Part shown: positions 17,503 to 26,208 of the stretch, one piece after another
Layout of the letters: every line of letters begins with the position of its first letter
How positions within the stretch are numbered: the stretch's first letter is position 1
NCBI RefSeq assembly: GCF_900112105.1
Contig: NZ_FOKV01000001.1
Location: 1,359,027 to 1,423,026 of the forward strand
Origin: Zunongwangia mangrovi
GTDB taxonomy: Bacteria; Bacteroidota; Bacteroidia; Flavobacteriales; Flavobacteriaceae
Length of the DNA: 64,000 nt
Direction: 5' to 3'
The notes under the pieces: generated by a model
What the model was told of the DNA's origin: nothing
The model's database searches: none
What the model saw: the letters and a program-made list of their open reading frames with translations, nothing else
Made by a program: the position numbers and the translations under genes

Positions 17503-18379
17503 AATAATCGCAATATTAGTGATGCTTTTTTGCTTCAATTTACAGGCGCAGGAGCTTAATTGCGATGTTCAAATTAATGCCGAACAAACCGGGCAGACTA
17601 ATCTTAGCGTTTTTAAAACCCTAAAGAATTCGCTTCAGGAATTTATTAATAGCACAAGTTGGACAGGTAGAGAATTACCCCCAGAGCAACGTATTAACTG
17701 CAGTATTTTTATCACCGTGAGAGAGCTTGATGGCGAAAATTTCGCGGCAAGTATCCAGGTGCAATCTTCGAGACCGGTTTTTGGATCTGATATGGTAACG
17801 CCTGTTTTTAATTACAATGACGATGATTTCAACTTCTCTTACAGGGAATATCAGCCTTTAAATTATAATCAAAATACTTTTAGTTCTAATTTAGTTTCAG
17901 TTGTAAGTTTTTACGTGTACACCATTTTAGGATTAGATGCCGATTCGTTTGAGCAAAATGGGGGAACGCCTTTCTTCGAAGAAGCTAAACAAATTGTCAC
18001 AGTTGCCCAGCAAAGTAATAGCGCCGGTTGGCAGCCTAGCGGAAACACAAGATCGAGATTTAGACTTAATGCAGATTTGTTATCAAATTCATTTCAGGGT
18101 TATCGAGATGCGCTTTACACGTATCATCGTGAAGGCTTAGATGTGATGCACGATAATATTACTGAAGGTAAACAATCGATCGCCACAGCACTTGAAGAGT
18201 TACGGGAAATGAACTCTGTACGCCGAAATTCGTTATTATTAAGAGTCTTTTTTGACGCCAAGTCTGGCGAGATCATTAATATTTTTACCGGTGGTCCAGA
18301 TGTTGGTGAACGTGGTTTAGTGCAAAAACTGAATAGCATGGCGCCGAGTTATGCGCGCCAGTGGCGACAGATCCAGTAA
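17495..18379 (+). CDS. porD: DUF4835-family type IX secretion protein PorD
   Basis: A 294-residue secreted protein (signal peptide ending LQAQ) of the DUF4835 family, annotated as PorD among proteins linked to the type IX secretion system. Landmarks are ELNCDVQINAEQTGQTNLSVFKTLKNSLQEFINSTSWT near the N terminus, the RINCSIFITV strand, VSFYVYTILGLDADSFE and GWQPSGNTRSRFRLNADLLS, ending with the NSMAPSYARQWRQI tail. It overlaps coaBC by 8 bases in the usual coaBC-porD-recN order. The molecular role of PorD is not well established. Confidence 0.88.
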   Translation: MNRIIAILVMLFCFNLQAQELNCDVQINAEQTGQTNLSVFKTLKNSLQEFINSTSWTGRELPPEQRINCSIFITVRELDGENFAASIQVQSSRPVFGSDMVTPVFNYNDDDFNFSYREYQPLNYNQNTFSSNLVSVVSFYVYTILGLDADSFEQNGGTPFFEEAKQIVTVAQQSNSAGWQPSGNTRSRFRLNADLLSNSFQGYRDALYTYHREGLDVMHDNITEGKQSIATALEELREMNSVRRNSLLLRVFFDAKSGEIINIFTGGPDVGERGLVQKLNSMAPSYARQWRQIQ

Positions 18380-18424
18380 TTGTAAATCTTTTTTCTGGTA
18401 GTTGATTTGCGCCAATTTCTCCCT

Positions 18425-18432
18425 TATATTTA
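18425..18432 (+). promoter_or_regulatory. Candidate -7 element for recN
   Basis: TATATTTA differs from TAnnTTTG only at the last base and lies 20 bases before the recN start; a TTG 20 bases further upstream (18402-18404) can serve as -33. This would give recN its own promoter inside the gene run. Confidence 0.4.
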
Positions 18433-18452
18433 GCCTTAAATTCTAAGAAAAA

Positions 18453-20108
18453 TTGCTTACATCTTTATCTATTAAAAATTACGCGTTGATCGAAGATATC
18501 AACATGAATTTAAAGCCTGGATTTACCATTATTACTGGAGAAACCGGGGCTGGTAAATCTATTATGCTTGGAGCATTAGGTTTACTTTTGGGAAATCGAG
18601 CCGATTATAGTTCGATCAAAGATGCTGCGAAAAAGTGCGTTATAGAAGGTGTTTTTGATGTTTCTAATTATGGCTTAACCAATTTTTTCGAAAAAGAGGA
18701 TCTTGATTACGAACCAAAAACCATTATTAGAAGAGAGATTTTGGCTTCAGGAAAATCACGGGCTTTCGTAAATGATACGCCTGTTACTTTATCGAGTTTA
18801 AATAATTTAGGGAATTATTTGATCGATATTCATAGTCAGCATGAAACCTTAAGTTTAGGAAATAACGATTATCAATTTCAGGTGATCGATACCATTGCAG
18901 ATAATGAAGCGCTAAATTTAGAATATCGTGAAGCCTTAAAAGAACTTCGATCCTTGCAAAAACGACAAGAAGTTTTAAGAGAAGAGCAATCTCAGGCCAC
19001 AAAAGAATACGATTACAACGTTTTTTTGCTGAATGAATTAGACGAAGCAAAATTGCAACCGGGAATGTTGGAGGAGCTTGAAGCCCGATATGAAGAACTA
19101 AATAATGTTGAAGAATTAACCGAGCAGATAAATTCAGCTATTAATTTTATTTCTCAGGAAGAAATAGGAAGCTTAAGTACTTTAAAAGAGGTGCGTAATA
19201 ATTTGTCTAAAATTTCACGATTTTCGGCTAATTATGAAAGTCTGCACGAGCGCGTTCAAAGTGTGATTATCGAGTTGGATGATATTAATGCTGAATTGGA
19301 AACTGCGCTAGAAAATACAGAAGCCGATCCTTTAGAACTCGAAAAAACTAACGATCAGCTTCAGCAAATCTATAATCTTCAGAAAAAACATAATGTTTTG
19401 GAGGTCCAGGATCTATTAAATATTGCAGAAGATCTTAGAAAGCAGGTAGCTGTTAGTGAAAATGCAGACGAGGCTTTGGCTGAAATAGCTTCAGCAATAA
19501 AAAAACAGCAGGGTAAATTATCCAATATCGCCAAAAAATTACACGATCGTCGTGAGAAGATCATTCCATCTTTTGTAAAAGAAACCGAAGGAATTTTAAG
19601 CGGATTGGGAATGCCTAATGCGCGATTAAAGATCAGTTTAGAACAAGGTGATAAGTTTTTTGCTAACGGAAACGATACATTGGGTTGGTATTTAGCCGCT
19701 AATAAGGGCGGAAGCTTTAAAGAAATTAGAAAAGCTGCATCTGGTGGAGAGTTATCCCGCATAATGCTGGCTGTTAAAAGTATTTTAGCAGCACAAAGTA
19801 ATCTACCGACCATTATTTTTGATGAGATCGATACCGGAGTGTCTGGTGATATTGCACAAAAAATGGGTGAAATTTTACAGAAAATGGGCCGCAGTATGCA
19901 GGTTCTTGCTATTACGCACTTACCGCAAATCGCCGGGAAAGGAAGTGCTCATTTTAAGATATTTAAAGAAGATACCGGTGAAGTTACCAGTACCAAGATC
20001 AAACAATTAGCGCAGGAAGAACGTATCGACGAGTTGGCGATGATGCTTGGCGGAAATACAATAAGTGAATCTGCCAGAGCGCACGCTGTATCTTTACTGG
20101 AGAATTAA
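18453..20108 (+). CDS. recN: DNA repair protein RecN
   Basis: A 551-residue SMC-like ATPase for double-strand-break repair. It starts with TTG: the family N terminus MLTSLSIKNYALIEDINMNLKPGFTIITGETGAGKS begins exactly there. Walker A is GETGAGKS (residues 30-37), a long coiled coil spans about 150-360, the ABC signature is ASGGELSRIMLA and Walker B is TIIFDEIDTGVSG, followed by the HLPQIA switch region. Length is normal. Terminates before a small AT-rich palindrome at 20111-20126. Confidence 0.97.
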   Translation: MLTSLSIKNYALIEDINMNLKPGFTIITGETGAGKSIMLGALGLLLGNRADYSSIKDAAKKCVIEGVFDVSNYGLTNFFEKEDLDYEPKTIIRREILASGKSRAFVNDTPVTLSSLNNLGNYLIDIHSQHETLSLGNNDYQFQVIDTIADNEALNLEYREALKELRSLQKRQEVLREEQSQATKEYDYNVFLLNELDEAKLQPGMLEELEARYEELNNVEELTEQINSAINFISQEEIGSLSTLKEVRNNLSKISRFSANYESLHERVQSVIIELDDINAELETALENTEADPLELEKTNDQLQQIYNLQKKHNVLEVQDLLNIAEDLRKQVAVSENADEALAEIASAIKKQQGKLSNIAKKLHDRREKIIPSFVKETEGILSGLGMPNARLKISLEQGDKFFANGNDTLGWYLAANKGGSFKEIRKAASGGELSRIMLAVKSILAAQSNLPTIIFDEIDTGVSGDIAQKMGEILQKMGRSMQVLAITHLPQIAGKGSAHFKIFKEDTGEVTSTKIKQLAQEERIDELAMMLGGNTISESARAHAVSLLEN

Positions 20109-20146
20109 TAGATTTTAAAAAATCTACGGCTGTAGTGAATTTTACT

Positions 20147-20154
20147 ATCTTTAC
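20147..20154 (+). promoter_or_regulatory. Candidate -7 element for fabI
   Basis: TATCTTTA, one mismatch to TAnnTTTG, lies 33 bases before the fabI ATG in the only space available between recN and fabI. Confidence 0.4.
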
Positions 20155-20186
20155 CAGCTGAAAAGAATCTAAAAACAAATTTCGAC

Positions 20187-21014
20187 ATGTCATATAACCT
20201 TTTAAAAGGAAAAAAAGGAATCATTTTCGGGGCATTAGACGAGAATTCTATTGCATGGAAAACCGCTGTGAAAGCACACGAAGAAGGTGCTGAAATCGTG
20301 CTTACCAACGCTCCGATCGCCATGAGAATGGGAAGTATTAAAACTTTAGCTGAGAAAATTGGTGCTGAAATTGTTCCTGCAGATGCTACAAAAGTTGAAG
20401 ATTTAGAAAATCTTGTAGATAAAGCTACAGAAATCCTTGGAGGCAAGATCGATTTTGTACTTCATTCTATCGGGATGTCTGTTAACGTAAGAAAAGGAAA
20501 ACATTATACCAATCAAAATTACGATTGGACAGTAAAAGGATGGGATGTTTCTGCTGTTTCTTTCCACAAAACCATGCAGGCACTTTACCAAAAAGATGCT
20601 ATGAGCGAGTGGGGAAGTATTGTTGCGCTTTCGTATATGGCGGCACAACGTGTATTCCCAGATTACAACGATATGGCCGATAATAAGGCTTATTTAGAAA
20701 GTATAGCCCGTAGTTTTGGTTATTTCTTTGGGAAAGACAAAAAAGTAAGAGTGAATACCATCTCTCAATCTCCAACACCAACTACTGCAGGGCAGGGTGT
20801 AAAAGGGTTTGATGGATTTATCGCTTATGCAGATAAAATGTCTCCTCTAGGAAATGCAACAGCTCAGGATTGTGCAGATTATACGATCACACTTTTCTCT
20901 GATCTTACTAAAAAAGTTACTTTACAAAATTTATATCACGACGGAGGTTTCTCTAACGTAGGCGTTAGCCAGGAAGTTATGGAAGCTTTTGTTGAAAAGG
21001 AAGGCGAAAAATAG
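20187..21014 (+). CDS. fabI: Enoyl-[acyl-carrier-protein] reductase (NADH), FabI
   Basis: A 275-residue short-chain dehydrogenase-type enoyl-ACP reductase that performs the last step of each fatty-acid elongation cycle. The FabI-type nucleotide-binding start LKGKKGIIFGALDENSIAWKTA, the FVLHSIGMS segment, SYMAAQRVFPDYNDMADNKAYLESIARSFG with the active-site lysine and the substrate-loop region TISQSPTPTTAG are present. Length and motifs fit FabI rather than FabK or FabV. It is followed by an extended inverted repeat. Confidence 0.96.
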   Translation: MSYNLLKGKKGIIFGALDENSIAWKTAVKAHEEGAEIVLTNAPIAMRMGSIKTLAEKIGAEIVPADATKVEDLENLVDKATEILGGKIDFVLHSIGMSVNVRKGKHYTNQNYDWTVKGWDVSAVSFHKTMQALYQKDAMSEWGSIVALSYMAAQRVFPDYNDMADNKAYLESIARSFGYFFGKDKKVRVNTISQSPTPTTAGQGVKGFDGFIAYADKMSPLGNATAQDCADYTITLFSDLTKKVTLQNLYHDGGFSNVGVSQEVMEAFVEKEGEK

Positions 21015-21029
21015 TTTTTGCTGAACTTT

Positions 21030-21106
21030 AAAACTGAATTTACCTTCTTAAAAAGTGTGGCTTGCAGATCGTTAAGCTTAACTTAATTTAAGGTAAATTC
21101 AGTTTT
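21030..21106. terminator. Long inverted repeat downstream of fabI
   Basis: Perfect 17-base arms (21030-21046, beginning AAAACTGAATTT, and its complement at 21090-21106) enclose 43 bases that contain a 12-base perfect palindrome GTTAAGCTTAAC (21071-21082). The right arm runs into TTTTTCTTTTTT. It probably terminates fabI, but the loop structure is larger than in a normal terminator. Confidence 0.7.
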
Positions 21107-21154
21107 TCTTTTTTAAATTCACTTCAGTTAAAGTCATGCTGTTATTTTCTTAAA

Positions 21155-22162
21155 ATGAATAGAGAATATTCCTTTATTGTACCTGTATATAATCGTCCTG
21201 AAGAGACTCGGGAACTCTTACAAAGTATGGCGGCTTTAAAATTCGATAGAGGTTTTGAGGTCGTAATTGTGGAAGATGGCTCTAGCCGAACTTCAGAAGA
21301 AGTTATAAAAGAGTTTAAAGACCACCTGGATATTAGCTATTATTTTAAAGATAATTCGGGTCCCGGAAAATCTCGAAACTTTGGGATGCAGCGTGCTAAA
21401 GGAAATTATTTTCTAATTTTAGATAGCGATGTGATTCTGCCAGAAGATTACCTTCAGCAGGTAGATAAAGGCTTAAACGAAAATTATTGCGATTGCTTTG
21501 GTGGGCCAGATGGTGCACATAAAACATTTAGTGATATTCAAAAAGCGATCGATTTTAGTATGACTTCTTTTTTAACTACAGGCGGAATTAGAGGAGGGAA
21601 AAAAGCAGTTAATAAATTTCAGCCACGTAGTTTTAATATGGGGCTTTCTAAAGAAGCTTTTTTGGCTACAGAAGGATTTGGAAGTATACATCCTGGCGAA
21701 GATCCAGATCTTTCGTTGCGTCTGGAAAAGCAGAATTTTAAGACCTGTTTAATTCCCAAAGCAGTGGTTTTTCATAAAAGAAGAATCGATTGGGAGAAAT
21801 TTTATAATCAGGTTCATAAATTTGGGCTTACCCGTCCTATTTTAAATAAGTGGCATAAAGGTAGCGCGAAGATCACCTATTGGTTTCCTTCGATCTTTAT
21901 TGTTGGATTTGTAATTTCTGTGCTGGCTATTCGTTTAGGGGTTTGGTGGATGCTTGGATTATATGTTTTATATTTTACGGTTTTGTTTTTCCTTGCTAGC
22001 CTAAAAACGAAGAGTTTTAAGATAGGTTTTTTAGCGATCCTGGCGACGGTAATTCAGTTTTTTGGTTACGGTTATGGATTTCTAAGATCCTCTTGGTCGA
22101 TGTTAATTATAAAAGCAAATCCGGAAGAAGCTTATCCGGGATTATTTTTTAAAGATGCGTAG
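21155..22162 (+). CDS. Family 2 glycosyltransferase with C-terminal membrane segments
   Basis: A 335-residue GT2 inverting transferase. The GT-A fold shows YSFIVPVYNRPEE, VVIVEDGSSR, SGPGKSRNFGMQRAKGNYFLILDSDV with the metal-binding DSD, and GEDPDLSLRL as the ED acceptor motif. Two to three hydrophobic helices follow at about residues 245-320. It overlaps the YbbR-like gene by 8 bases (ATGCGTAG), so the two are coupled. Substrate unknown; a cell-envelope glycan is likely. Confidence 0.88.
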   Translation: MNREYSFIVPVYNRPEETRELLQSMAALKFDRGFEVVIVEDGSSRTSEEVIKEFKDHLDISYYFKDNSGPGKSRNFGMQRAKGNYFLILDSDVILPEDYLQQVDKGLNENYCDCFGGPDGAHKTFSDIQKAIDFSMTSFLTTGGIRGGKKAVNKFQPRSFNMGLSKEAFLATEGFGSIHPGEDPDLSLRLEKQNFKTCLIPKAVVFHKRRIDWEKFYNQVHKFGLTRPILNKWHKGSAKITYWFPSIFIVGFVISVLAIRLGVWWMLGLYVLYFTVLFFLASLKTKSFKIGFLAILATVIQFFGYGYGFLRSSWSMLIIKANPEEAYPGLFFKDA

Positions 22163-23111
22163 TTACGGTAACATAGGAGGTAAGAAAATTAAAAAAGCCA
22201 ACGTACAGGTGTTTGGTTTTTTCCTGATATTTTCTGCCATAATCTGGGTTTTGGTACAGCTTTCTAAAGAGTATAATCGCACGGTCGAAATTCCTCTTAC
22301 CTATGTAAATACGCCTTTAGATAAAAGTTTGCAGGATACTCCAAAAACGTTGCGTTTCAATCTTGATGCTAAAGGATTTTTATTAATCTGGAAATACCGA
22401 TTTTTTAAGCCAGAATTAACCATCGACCTAAGCAATACTGAAGAAGTTGGTTCGCAGTTGGTGTACGATATTCAGGATAATAGAAATTCGATCGAAAATC
22501 AATTGAATATAGACTTCGATAATGCTAATTTTTTAAAAGACTCTTTGGTTATCGATTTTCAGCCTCGAAAAGAAAAACGAGTGCTTATTTCGCCCAAAAC
22601 AAGTCTGAACTACGATGTAGGTTTTTCAGCAGTAAATCAGGTAGAATTACAACCAGATAGCGTTACTGTTAGTGGGCCAGAGAATATAATTGATACGTTA
22701 AGCAGTCTTTCTACCACCTTAATTAGCGCTAGCAATATTAGTAAAGATATAGCTGGGACAGTAGCTATTGATACGGCGAATTTGGGGATGTTAAACTTTT
22801 ACCGTAATACTGTAGATTATAGCCAAAAGGTCGCAAAGTTTACCGAGGGGAATGTTGAAATTCCGGTAGAGGTGATCAATTTGCCCAGAGGAACTAATCT
22901 TACTATTTTTCCTAAGAAGGTAATGCTCTATTTTCAGGTGAATTTGAAGAATTACGAATTTGTAAAAGCAGATCAGTTTAAAGTGGTTTGTGATTTTAAT
23001 GAAATTCAGGAAGGTGTAGACTATATGCTGGCGCAGGTTAGCGAAAAACCGAGATTTGTAAATAATGTTCGATTGAACGAGCGTAAAATACAATTCATTA
23101 TAAAACGATAA
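22155..23111 (+). CDS. YbbR-like (CdaR-like) membrane-anchored protein
   Basis: A 318-residue protein with one N-terminal membrane helix (FFLIFSAIIWVLVQLS, residues 22-39) and a large extracytoplasmic part of YbbR-type repeats, seen in EIPLTYVNTPLDKSLQDTPKTLRFNLDAKGF and QPDSVTVSGPENIIDTLSSLSTTLI. In Firmicutes YbbR/CdaR proteins regulate the diadenylate cyclase CdaA; no such cyclase is adjacent here, so the function in this organism is open. It sits between a GT2 and coaE, 5 bases before the latter. Confidence 0.82.
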   Translation: MRSYGNIGGKKIKKANVQVFGFFLIFSAIIWVLVQLSKEYNRTVEIPLTYVNTPLDKSLQDTPKTLRFNLDAKGFLLIWKYRFFKPELTIDLSNTEEVGSQLVYDIQDNRNSIENQLNIDFDNANFLKDSLVIDFQPRKEKRVLISPKTSLNYDVGFSAVNQVELQPDSVTVSGPENIIDTLSSLSTTLISASNISKDIAGTVAIDTANLGMLNFYRNTVDYSQKVAKFTEGNVEIPVEVINLPRGTNLTIFPKKVMLYFQVNLKNYEFVKADQFKVVCDFNEIQEGVDYMLAQVSEKPRFVNNVRLNERKIQFIIKR

Positions 23112-23116
23112 TCTAA

Positions 23117-23710
23117 ATGCTGAAAGTAGGACTTACCGGAGGTATTGGTAGTGGGAAGACAACTATTTCTAAAATGTTTAAAGAGATAGGAGTACCGGTG
23201 TATATTGCAGATGAAGCTGGTAAAGAATTGATGGAAACATCAGCTGAAATTCGCAAAAAGATCGTTGAATTTCTTGGGGAAGAATCTTATAAAGATGGCA
23301 AGCCAAATAGACCATTTATCGCTTCAAAAGTGTTTAATGATAAAGAACTGCTTGAGAAACTGAATTCCATTATTCATCCCGCAGTTGCAGATCATTTTAA
23401 GAATTGGCTATCTAATCAATCTTCAGCTTATATTGTTTACGAGGCTGCGATCTTGTTTGAAAAGGGATCTCACGAGAATTTTGATTTTAGTATTTTGGTA
23501 ACAGCACCTAAAGAGACACGAATTGAACGAGTGTTAAAACGCGATGATACTACCCGAGAGCAAATCGAGGCTCGAATAAATAACCAATGGAGCGATGAAA
23601 AGAAGATAAAACTTGCAGATTTCGTCATAAAAAATGAAGAAATTGAAGATTCTAAGAGACAGGTTGTACATTTAAACGAGATTATCTTAAAGTCGGCTAA
23701 AAATTCCTAA
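23117..23710 (+). CDS. coaE: Dephospho-CoA kinase
   Basis: A 197-residue P-loop kinase that completes coenzyme A synthesis. P-loop GLTGGIGSGKTT at residues 5-16, the substrate motif PVYIADEAGKELM, HPAVADHFKNWL and VYEAAILFEKGSHENFDFSILVTAP, then the lid-region RVLKRDDTTREQIEARINNQ. Normal length. Last gene of a GT2-ybbR-coaE run with tight spacing. Confidence 0.96.
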   Translation: MLKVGLTGGIGSGKTTISKMFKEIGVPVYIADEAGKELMETSAEIRKKIVEFLGEESYKDGKPNRPFIASKVFNDKELLEKLNSIIHPAVADHFKNWLSNQSSAYIVYEAAILFEKGSHENFDFSILVTAPKETRIERVLKRDDTTREQIEARINNQWSDEKKIKLADFVIKNEEIEDSKRQVVHLNEIILKSAKNS

Positions 23711-23761
23711 TTTCTCTGTTAACATTTGGTTAAACCGGTTATGCTCTAAATGTTAAAATAT

Positions 23762-23769
23762 TACTTTTG
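23762..23769 (+). promoter_or_regulatory. -7 element upstream of the sensor kinase gene
   Basis: TACTTTTG is a perfect TAnnTTTG match 5 bases before the kinase ATG (23775). The transcript would therefore be nearly leaderless, or the real start lies slightly downstream. Confidence 0.5.
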
Positions 23770-23774
23770 GGAGC

Positions 23775-25367
23775 ATGAATAAGAAGTTGTTTGTACTACT
23801 CGTTGTCTTAATGAGTTTGTCCCTTATTGGAATAATTTTCGTGCAGGGCTACTGGATTAAGAGCACAGTTGAAGACAGGGAGGAGCAGTTTTCTTATAAC
23901 GCTAAACAGGTATTAATTGAGGTTTCTGAACAAATTCAGAATAGTGAATTTGAACGATATATTTTTGAATACGAATCTCAATTACAAAACTCTGAACAAA
24001 AAATCGATCGAATAACCCTAACCGAGTATTTGATCGCTACAAGGGATGAGTTTAAGAATGAAGATGTTTTTAATTTTGGAACCATACAGGAAGCAGATTA
24101 TAAAATTTCATCAGACTTTCTAGGAGCCGAACAGCAAAGCGATAGCATTCAGATCAAAAAACTGATTAACCGTAAGGTTACCCAAATTGTAAAAGATAGA
24201 GGAGAAGATTCGGGTTCTGCCCAATCTGCTTCAGATATCATGGAAAGGGTAATGCGTTTAGAAGATTACGAAAAAGAAATTTTACGAGATGTGATTTCTG
24301 AAGCGGCTGCAAGACAACCTTTAAGAAAACGAGTTTCAGAAAAGACCATAGAAAATTTGCTAAAAAGAGAATTAGCAAGTCGTGATCTTGATACCAAGTT
24401 TGAGTATGCGGTATATAGCAACTCGGTTGAAAATTCAATAGAAACGGGAATACATTCAGATAATTTTGATGTTTCTCACCCTTCCACTTACGGCGTTCCA
24501 CTTTTTGTGGATCGAGCAGGAAACAGCAATTACCAGCTACTGGTAAATTTTAAAGGCAAAAAAGGTGTAGTGTTATCTTCGGTTACATTAATGGCCGTAT
24601 TGTCTATCGTTTTTACATTGATTATTGTAATTGCGTATTCTAGTGCCTTGTCTCAGTTAATAAGACAGCGTCAAATCTCGCAGATAAAGACCGATTTTAT
24701 TAATAATATGACGCACGAATTTAAGACTCCAATTGCGACTATAAATCTTGCTTTGGACTCGATCAAGAATCCAAAGATCATTTCAGATCAATCTAAAGTG
24801 CTTAGGTATCTACAGATGATTAGAGATGAAAATAAAAGAATGCACGCGCAGGTAGAAAATGTGCTAAGAATATCGAAATTAGAGAAAAACGAACTCGATT
24901 TAAAGAAAGAACGCCTGCAATTGCATGACATTATTTTAGATGCGATTACGCATGTAGAATTGATAGTTGAAGACCGTGCAGGTTACATTCAGACTCATTT
25001 TGGAGCTTTAAAATCTTCAATCTTAGCAAACGAAGATCATTTTACAAATGTTATCGTGAATATTCTGGATAACGCTATAAAATACAGTGAAGAAGAGCCT
25101 AGAATCGATATTTATACTGAAAATGTTAAGCATTACATTATCGTCAAAATTCGAGATCAGGGCGCAGGAATGAGCAGAGGCGTTCAGAAAAAAATATTTG
25201 AAAAATTTTATAGAGAACATACCGGTGATATTCATAATGTAAAAGGTCATGGTTTAGGATTGGCCTACGTAAAGCAGATCTTAGACGATCATCATGGGCA
25301 GATCACCGTTAACAGTGAAAAAGGAAAAGGAAGTACCTTTATAATTAAATTACCACTAATATCTTAA
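23775..25367 (+). CDS. rprX: Membrane sensor histidine kinase, RprX-like
   Basis: A 530-residue sensor kinase with two membrane helices (about residues 5-26 and 270-292) enclosing a periplasmic sensor region of about 240 residues. The H-box is NNMTHEFKTPIATINLALDSI with phospho-acceptor His314; the ATP-binding domain has NVIVNILDNAIKYS (N box), DQGAGM (G1) and GHGLGLAYVKQI (G2). The response-regulator gene follows after 3 bases. The pair matches the widespread Bacteroidota RprXY system in layout and sequence style; the stimulus is unknown. Confidence 0.9.
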   Translation: MNKKLFVLLVVLMSLSLIGIIFVQGYWIKSTVEDREEQFSYNAKQVLIEVSEQIQNSEFERYIFEYESQLQNSEQKIDRITLTEYLIATRDEFKNEDVFNFGTIQEADYKISSDFLGAEQQSDSIQIKKLINRKVTQIVKDRGEDSGSAQSASDIMERVMRLEDYEKEILRDVISEAAARQPLRKRVSEKTIENLLKRELASRDLDTKFEYAVYSNSVENSIETGIHSDNFDVSHPSTYGVPLFVDRAGNSNYQLLVNFKGKKGVVLSSVTLMAVLSIVFTLIIVIAYSSALSQLIRQRQISQIKTDFINNMTHEFKTPIATINLALDSIKNPKIISDQSKVLRYLQMIRDENKRMHAQVENVLRISKLEKNELDLKKERLQLHDIILDAITHVELIVEDRAGYIQTHFGALKSSILANEDHFTNVIVNILDNAIKYSEEEPRIDIYTENVKHYIIVKIRDQGAGMSRGVQKKIFEKFYREHTGDIHNVKGHGLGLAYVKQILDDHHGQITVNSEKGKGSTFIIKLPLIS

Positions 25368-25370
25368 TAT

Positions 25371-26093
25371 ATGGAAACTGAAAACAAGAAAATTTTACTA
25401 GTAGAAGACGATCCAAACTTTGGAACGGTTCTTAAGGATTACCTTGCGATGAATGAGTACGAGGTAACTCATGCCAAAAACGGAATGGAAGGATTCGAAA
25501 AATTCAAAAAAGATGATTTCGATCTTTGTATTCTTGATGTGATGATGCCTTACAAAGACGGATTTACATTAGCGAAAGAAATTCGCGAAAAGAATGAAGA
25601 AATTCCAATTATCTTCTTAACTGCTAAGGCAATGAAAGAAGATGTATTAAAAGGTTATAAAGTAGGAGCAGATGATTACCTTAATAAGCCTTTTGATAGT
25701 GAAGTATTGCTTATGAAAATTAAGGCCATCATGCAGCGTAAAGCTACAGATAGTGTTGCCGATAGTAAGCAATTTGAATTCGAAATTGGTGATTTCCACC
25801 TAAATTCTAAACTTAGATTCTTAACTTTTGGAGAAGAGGAGCCACAAAAGCTTTCTCCTAAAGAAAACGAATTATTACGTTTATTAGCGCTGCATGAAAA
25901 TGATCTAATGCCTAGAGAGTTAGCACTAACCAAAATTTGGAGAGATGATAACTATTTTACCTCTAGAAGTATGGACGTTTATATCGCCAAACTACGTAAG
26001 TATCTTAAAAAGGACGAAAACGTAGAAATCTTGAACATCCACGGTGAAGGATTTAGACTTGTTGTGAAAAACAAGGAAGAAGAAAAAGCTTAA
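25371..26093 (+). CDS. rprY: OmpR-family response regulator, RprY-like
   Basis: A 240-residue response regulator. The receiver domain has the acidic pair VEDD, phospho-acceptor Asp56 in LCILDVMMPYKDG, threonine in FLTAKA and lysine in YLNKPFD. A winged-helix DNA-binding domain occupies residues about 135-235 with the LSPKENELLRLLALHEN and SMDVYIAKLRKYLKKDE signatures. Translated together with the upstream kinase. Closely resembles Bacteroides RprY (PYKDGFTLAKEIREKNEEIPIIFLTAK). Confidence 0.92.
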   Translation: METENKKILLVEDDPNFGTVLKDYLAMNEYEVTHAKNGMEGFEKFKKDDFDLCILDVMMPYKDGFTLAKEIREKNEEIPIIFLTAKAMKEDVLKGYKVGADDYLNKPFDSEVLLMKIKAIMQRKATDSVADSKQFEFEIGDFHLNSKLRFLTFGEEEPQKLSPKENELLRLLALHENDLMPRELALTKIWRDDNYFTSRSMDVYIAKLRKYLKKDENVEILNIHGEGFRLVVKNKEEEKA

Positions 26094-26137
26094 GCAAAAA
26101 CAACAACAATAAATAGCAATTTTCAGTTTCAAAGGAA

Positions 26138-26171
26138 GGAATATGCTGCTCTACAATGGGCAGGATATTCC
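26138..26171. other. Imperfect hairpin between the convergent response-regulator and miaA genes
   Basis: GGAATAT...ATATTCC arms, one internal mismatch, then CTGCTC/GGGCAG (one G-U) around the loop TACAAT. There is no T-run, so it is not a classical terminator; it may be a bidirectional stabilising structure at the shared 3' ends. Confidence 0.45.
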
Positions 26172-26208
26172 ATAACCTTTACTGATTTTGGATAAGTTCA
26201 ATCCCTAT

